The notes under the pieces are model-generated. The model saw only the letters and a list, made by a program, of their open reading frames with translations, was not told where the DNA came from and did not search any database. A stretch of 64,000 nucleotides of DNA, from assembly GCA_013399115.1 (NCBI GenBank), contig VXAA01007177.1, positions 366,848 to 430,847 of the forward strand, in the 5' to 3' direction. Of this stretch, positions 62,301-64,000 are shown in pieces. The DNA is from Anseranas semipalmata (taxonomy: Eukaryota; Chordata; Aves; Anseriformes; Anseranatidae). Every line of letters starts with the position of its first letter. The stretch's first letter is position 1. The translations under genes and the position numbers were made by a program.

Positions 62301-62707
62301 TGCTGTGGTTAAGACATGAGAACAATCTGAAAATTGTGTAACATTATAGCAGCTACCAAAGTTCATCAGAAAAGATGAGACAGGAACAATACTAGTCAAT
62401 TCAGTTTAAAGAACATTTTCTAGTAATTGTTATCAAAAACCCTAAGAGTTTGCATAATGTAAAGACAACCAACCATAAAGACAGTGTACACAAAGTAACT
62501 GTAGAATCATCTAGAAAAGACAGTTTACATGAAGTGAAGGAACCCCTCCTGGTCTATAAAGTCTTCCAGGTCAGATAAAAGCTTAACAAATACATATACC
62601 TACCTTTCTTGTTTTAATGCATATTCTAACATTTTTATTCTTCTCACTAAGTCTTTCTTCAAGTTTTCTTGACCCTTTCTTTCCCCTTGTAAAAATGCTA
62701 TCCGAGC
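23213..62707 (-). CDS. STRN3: Striatin-3 (SG2NA), exons 2 to last; first exon outside window
   Basis: Gene-level entry. Seventeen coding exons, 5' to 3': 62604-62707, 57470-57543, 55977-56058, 55499-55678, 54944-55076, 53589-53730, 47852-47962, 41634-41774, 35941-36074, 31112-31287, 30933-30980, 29651-29772, 27295-27462, 26895-27035, 25346-25453, 23504-23590, 23213-23382. They sum to 2,121 nt = 706 codons plus stop, all junctions in phase. Human STRN3 has 18 coding exons and 797 residues, so only exon 1 (about 90 residues, Gly/Pro/Ala-rich with the caveolin-binding region) is missing. Order of parts: coiled coil (1-50), calmodulin-binding region (about 90-115), acidic linker, WD40 domain (about 368-706). 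Striatins are B''' regulatory subunits of PP2A and the scaffold of STRIPAK kinase-phosphatase complexes (established family knowledge). The gene converges tail to tail on COCH. Recognition is near identity with the mammalian protein. Confidence 0.97.
23504..23590 (-). CDS. STRN3: STRN3 exon 17: WD40 blade
   Basis: Encodes GKMIHSMVAHLDAVTSLAVD and PNGIYLMSG. Acceptor CTTTTAG, donor GGAA|GTAAGG. Phase 1 both ends. Confidence 0.95.
23591..25345 (-). other. STRN3: STRN3 intron between exons 16 and 17
   Basis: Unique AT-rich sequence with T-runs; no additional gene or repeat recognised. Confidence 0.6.
25346..25453 (-). CDS. STRN3: STRN3 exon 16: WD40 blade
   Basis: Encodes GVQSNNHINKVVSHPTLPVT and ITAHEDRHIKFFDNKT. 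Acceptor ATTTTCAG, donor ACGG|GTAAGG. Phase 1 both ends. Confidence 0.96.
26033..26056 (+). repeat. (TTG)8 microsatellite
   Basis: Eight TTG units in the STRN3 intron between exons 15 and 16. Elsewhere that intron (25454-26894) shows nothing recognisable. Confidence 0.95.
26895..27035 (-). CDS. STRN3: STRN3 exon 15: WD40 blade
   Basis: Encodes HGIPTSVDFIGCDPAHMVAS, FNTGSTVIYDLETSQSVVML and SSQIES. The junction with exon 14 gives GEKEHG where mammals have GDKKHG. Acceptor TTTCTAG, donor TCTG|GTAAGT. Phase 1 both ends. Confidence 0.95.
27295..27462 (-). CDS. STRN3: STRN3 exon 14: WD40 blade
   Basis: Encodes EPNVLAGTLIAHTDAVWGLA, YSGVKNHLLSCSADGTIRLW and NPPEKIPCICTYNGEK, a full GH-type to WD-type repeat (AHTDAVW ... 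SADGTIRLW). Acceptor TTTCCAG, donor AAAG|GTAAGT. Confidence 0.96.
27463..29650 (-). other. STRN3: STRN3 intron between exons 13 and 14
   Basis: AT-rich intron with T-runs (28164 and 28450 areas). No RNA gene or repeat family recognised. Confidence 0.6.
29651..29772 (-). CDS. STRN3: STRN3 exon 13: WD40 blade
   Basis: Encodes GPVLSLAISSNGEQCFSGGI and DATIQWWNMPSPNVDPYDTY. DATIQWW is the WD-type end of the repeat. Acceptor CCCAACAG, donor CTATG|GTAAGT. Phase 2 in, 1 out. Confidence 0.96.
30933..30980 (-). CDS. STRN3: STRN3 exon 12: 48-bp small exon
   Basis: Encodes SASLDVEPIYTFRAH between two WD40 blades, with split codons on both sides (phase 2 to 2). Acceptor CTTTCAG, donor CACAT|GTAAGT. It follows the GC-donor intron and is itself in frame if skipped. 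Confidence 0.94.
31112..31287 (-). CDS. STRN3: STRN3 exon 11: first WD40 blade, GC donor
   Basis: Encodes LPANKDAFRKTWNPKYTLRS, HFDGVRALAFHPVEPVLVTA and SEDHTLKLWNLQKTVPAKK. The exon must end after AAAAA at 31112 because only that junction continues the frame (AA|G to KS-ASLDVEP) into the next exon; the intron then begins GCAAGT, a GC-AG donor. The only nearby GT (after GCAA) would bring a stop within the next exon. Acceptor TTTTTAAG. Confidence 0.92.
31288..35940 (-). other. STRN3: STRN3 intron between exons 10 and 11
   Basis: About 4.7 kb, AT-rich. Contains a triple TTCACAAAG tandem at 35763-35798 and several chance open frames (for example 33763-34101 +, 112 codons, no recognisable product). 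Nothing else supported. Confidence 0.55.
35941..36074 (-). CDS. STRN3: STRN3 exon 10
   Basis: Encodes AEPITFPSGGGKSFIMGSDD, VLLSVLGLGDLADLTVTNDA and DYSYD, the conserved lead-in to the WD40 domain. Acceptor TTTGTAG, donor TGAT|GTAAGT. Phase 1 in, 0 out. Confidence 0.96.
36075..41633 (-). other. STRN3: STRN3 intron between exons 9 and 10
   Basis: About 5.6 kb of AT-rich sequence with homopolymer runs. No exon, RNA gene or repeat family recognised. Confidence 0.55.
41634..41774 (-). CDS. STRN3: STRN3 exon 9: alternative cassette
   Basis: Encodes RVNRTKLHDMIADLGDDEIP, HIPSGIINQSRSPSSRMTDH and EGARAEE. 141 bp, phase 1 at both ends, so it can be skipped alone or with exon 8. Acceptor TTTACAG, donor GAAG|GTACAA. 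SPSS and H/I replacements are mild differences from mammals. Confidence 0.94.
41775..47851 (-). other. STRN3: STRN3 intron between exons 8 and 9
   Basis: About 6.1 kb, the longest complete intron here. It contains a possible old DNA-transposon remnant near 43650-44160, a short direct repeat GGATTGTCAGC x2 at 44480-44501 and an 18-bp imperfect tandem (AGGTGAAC.CCTA) near 43905-43940. No other gene seen. Confidence 0.5.
43656..43740 (+). mobile_element. Possible mariner-like transposon end (very diverged)
   Basis: AAAAGTCCTGAAAGTAACGTC followed some 40 bp later by TGCTGGCCCACAGTTAC resembles the terminal region of avian mariner/Galluhop elements as I remember them. I could not find a matching inverted end or a transposase frame, so this is tentative. 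Confidence 0.3.
47852..47962 (-). CDS. STRN3: STRN3 exon 8: alternative cassette
   Basis: Encodes DKDDLSPTAEVWDVDQGLIS and KLKEQYKKERKGKKGVK. A 111-bp exon with phase 1 at both ends. In mammals exons 8 and 9 are skipped together in the shorter SG2NA alpha isoform. Acceptor CATGTAG, donor AAGA|GTAAGT; an upstream GTAAAG inside the exon was rejected because only the later donor restores GVKRVNRTK across the junction. Confidence 0.94.
47963..53588 (-). other. STRN3: STRN3 intron between exons 7 and 8
   Basis: About 5.6 kb, AT-rich, with a K/Q-rich open frame at 49218-49553 (+) that is low-complexity A-rich sequence rather than a gene, and a segment at about 49840-49880 (GGAACTGGGCTCATTCAGTC) faintly like CR1/L3 LINE sequence. 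Confidence 0.5.
53589..53730 (-). CDS. STRN3: STRN3 exon 7
   Basis: Encodes IGNEGLAADLTDDPDTEEAL, KEFDFLVTAEDGEGAGEARS and SGDGTEW, identical to my memory of the mammalian sequence. Acceptor TTTGCAG, donor TGGG|GTAAGA. Phase 0 in, 1 out. Confidence 0.96.
53731..54943 (-). other. STRN3: STRN3 intron between exons 6 and 7
   Basis: About 1.2 kb of unique AT-rich sequence; nothing recognised. Confidence 0.6.
54944..55076 (-). CDS. STRN3: STRN3 exon 6: acidic linker
   Basis: Encodes NSGDVLETFNFLENADDSDE, EEESDMIEDIAEGKEKHRIN and KKHK. Strongly acidic, then basic; mammals have one lysine fewer at the end. The donor is weak (ATAAA|GTAACA). Acceptor TTTTCTAG. Phase 2 in, 0 out. Confidence 0.93.
55499..55678 (-). 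CDS. STRN3: STRN3 exon 5: calmodulin-binding region
   Basis: Encodes YLQEVGYTDTILDVRSQRVR and SLLGLSNSEPNG, the conserved amphipathic segment reported to bind Ca2+-calmodulin in striatins, then ETKNLEQILNGGESPSSKQK. The SS in SPSSKQK is a two-residue insertion relative to the human beta isoform as I recall it. Acceptor CTATAG, donor AAAAG|GTGAGT. Confidence 0.96.
55977..56058 (-). CDS. STRN3: STRN3 exon 4
   Basis: Encodes EETKDTEVPAVPQNSQLTWK then QGRQLLRQ. Acceptor TTTCAG, donor GACA|GTAAGT. The Pro/Ala residues differ slightly from mammals, while SQLTWKQGRQLLRQ is unchanged. Confidence 0.95.
56059..57469 (-). other. STRN3: STRN3 intron between exons 3 and 4, with small gap
   Basis: AT-rich intron. 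It holds a 6-N gap at 57365-57370 directly followed by an 11-G run (57371-57381), about 90 bp from the exon 3 donor. Confidence 0.7.
57365..57370. other. Assembly gap (6 N) beside G-run
   Basis: Six N followed by eleven G. The gap is probably due to unresolved homopolymer length. Confidence 0.95.
57470..57543 (-). CDS. STRN3: STRN3 exon 3: end of coiled coil
   Basis: Encodes AKYHKLKYGTELNQGDLKMP and TFES, completing the coiled coil and starting the linker. Acceptor TTTTTCAG, donor TCAG|GTAACT. Phase 2 in, phase 1 out. Confidence 0.95.
57544..62603 (-). other. STRN3: STRN3 intron between exons 2 and 3
   Basis: About 5.1 kb, AT-rich. Several open frames of 60-100 codons on both strands have no recognisable product. 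No repeat family recognised. Confidence 0.55.
62604..62707 (-). CDS. STRN3: STRN3 exon 2: coiled coil
   Basis: Encodes ARIAFLQGERKGQENLKKDL followed by VRRIKMLEYALKQER, the heptad-rich coiled coil through which striatins oligomerise and bind the PP2A A/C core (family knowledge). Acceptor TTTTCAG, donor AAAG|GTAGGT. Enters in phase 0, leaves in phase 2. Confidence 0.96.
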
Positions 62708-64000
62708 CTGAAAATAATAAAAAAAATAAATAAATAATGGATTTTATTTCTCTCTGTTACCAAAATAAACCAATGAAGTCTGACTCGGAAGAAAAGGAAA
62801 AATAAAAGAAAAATTCTGAATGAATCACGTTAGTCAGTCATTAATATTTCTGCCCAAGAGACTCGATGTTGGTTTTGGTTCATAAGTGTCAGTTGCTTTT
62901 TTTTTTTTTTGCATTGAATACAGGTATATGATAGTAACTGTAAAAGAAGGTACAAACAAGAATCCTTTGAAAACATTTTAATAAATGCACACCTTTTTGT
63001 TCTTATGGCATTGTTAGCATATTTTTTATACATTTTCTTCTGAATGCAGAAGCATACTTTTAAGCCATTTATTTTTTAATGCTAGTATATTAAACACATT
63101 AAGAAATACAAGAAATGGATACAAGAATTCAAGTAAAGAACTTGCAAATCAGTTATACAGGAAGCAACTCTGTTCTACAGATTCACATTTTTCTGGCTAC
63201 TGAAGACAGCTGAAAGTTAAAATATCACGAGAGAATTGTTTTTACTCTGCCATTCTATACAGAACAGAATCATGGCTTTTTTTTTTTTTTTTAAAGCAAC
63301 AGTCACACAAAAACTAACTTACAAAGAAACAATGAAGCTTCCCACTTGCCTGCTCACCTAGTAGAGGACAAGATTACACCCAGTAAAACAAACAAGCTAT
63401 CTCTACTAGCGCAAAAGGCCTAATGGAGAACTTTAAACTAGTTGAACAAAATAAAAGGTAGTTTGTTGAGAAAAAATGTCATCTCCTCACTACAAAGTAA
63501 AAGGGCTTGCATTTTGACTTTTAGAAGCCAAAATCCTAAGGAAGAACAGAGAATTTGCAACTTGAATACAAAATCCAAAGAGTAAATAGTATCACTGCCT
63601 TGGCTATCCTTATGGGAAACCACAAACTCATTTGTCCTCATTATAACTTCAAACTGACTAAAATCATTGGGTAGCTAACTTGAGACAAGACTTGATATAA
63701 AATTTTCTTGGAAGAAAAGAGAGACTAAAAAAATAGAATAAGGAGAGTAAACTAGGGACAACATTGTGCTACAGAGGTTAAGATCAACGGCACAATTTCA
63801 ATATTAAAGACCTCAAAGATTTTTTTTAAAGGGAGTAGTTGTAGACTTCCATTCCTCTCAGTGGTTAGAGCCTGCGACAGTCTAACCAAGCTTACAGCCT
63901 TCTTGCATTGCTCCTGTCTCATCACAGCATAAAATTTCACACATCAGTCCAGTCCTGATTTTAGCCCCTCTAGCCTTTTACTTAATGGTAAACCAAATTA
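62708..64000 (-). other. STRN3: STRN3 intron 1 (partial)
   Basis: Sequence upstream of exon 2 to the window end. No GC-rich first exon or CpG-island promoter is seen, so exon 1 and the promoter (in mammals shared head to head with AP4S1) lie beyond 64000. Confidence 0.75.

Overview
The window is vertebrate nuclear DNA, most likely from a bird and probably a galliform (chicken/turkey/quail type). The evidence is the presence of CR1 LINE fragments with the typical 3' end (ATTCTATGATTCTATGATT) and two genes whose exons translate almost residue for residue like their human orthologues. It is AT-rich, intron-rich and has three assembly gaps or ambiguous spots (12144, 19067-19145, 57365-57370). No operons, phage, CRISPR or bacterial features are present.

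Layout. (1) Positions 1-10338, + strand: the 3' part of COCH (cochlin), with eight coding exons covering the C-terminal half of the LCCL domain, a linker, both von Willebrand factor A domains and the stop codon. The exons for about the first 80 residues (signal peptide and first half of LCCL) were not found and should lie upstream of base 1. (2) Positions 10339-about 12100: probable COCH 3'UTR. (3) About 12100-20460: gene-poor intergenic DNA between two convergent genes, with a 165-bp pure-purine microsatellite, a CpG-island-like block at about 17590-17985, a mosaic CR1 with a gap, and an unassigned open stretch at about 14408-14862. (4) About 20465-62707, - strand: STRN3 (striatin-3, SG2NA), with 17 coding exons that join in phase into 706 codons plus stop, from the coiled coil through the calmodulin-binding segment, the acidic linker and the WD40 domain to the C terminus. 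The GC-rich first exon, about 90 residues, lies beyond base 64000.

Every exon junction was checked for phase by eye: COCH gives 471 residues with no internal stop (human from the same point: 471) and STRN3 gives 706. Both genes therefore look intact. They do not form a pathway together: COCH encodes a secreted inner-ear matrix protein, STRN3 a cytoplasmic scaffold of PP2A/STRIPAK complexes. The COCH-STRN3 neighbourhood is the known conserved synteny of human 14q12.

The most noteworthy points are a GC-AG intron in STRN3 that is forced by reading frame, a NAGNAG tandem acceptor in COCH, the orphan CpG-rich block between the convergent genes, and a nested inverted CR1 fragment bounded by 6-bp direct repeats. 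I did not find a new biological system.
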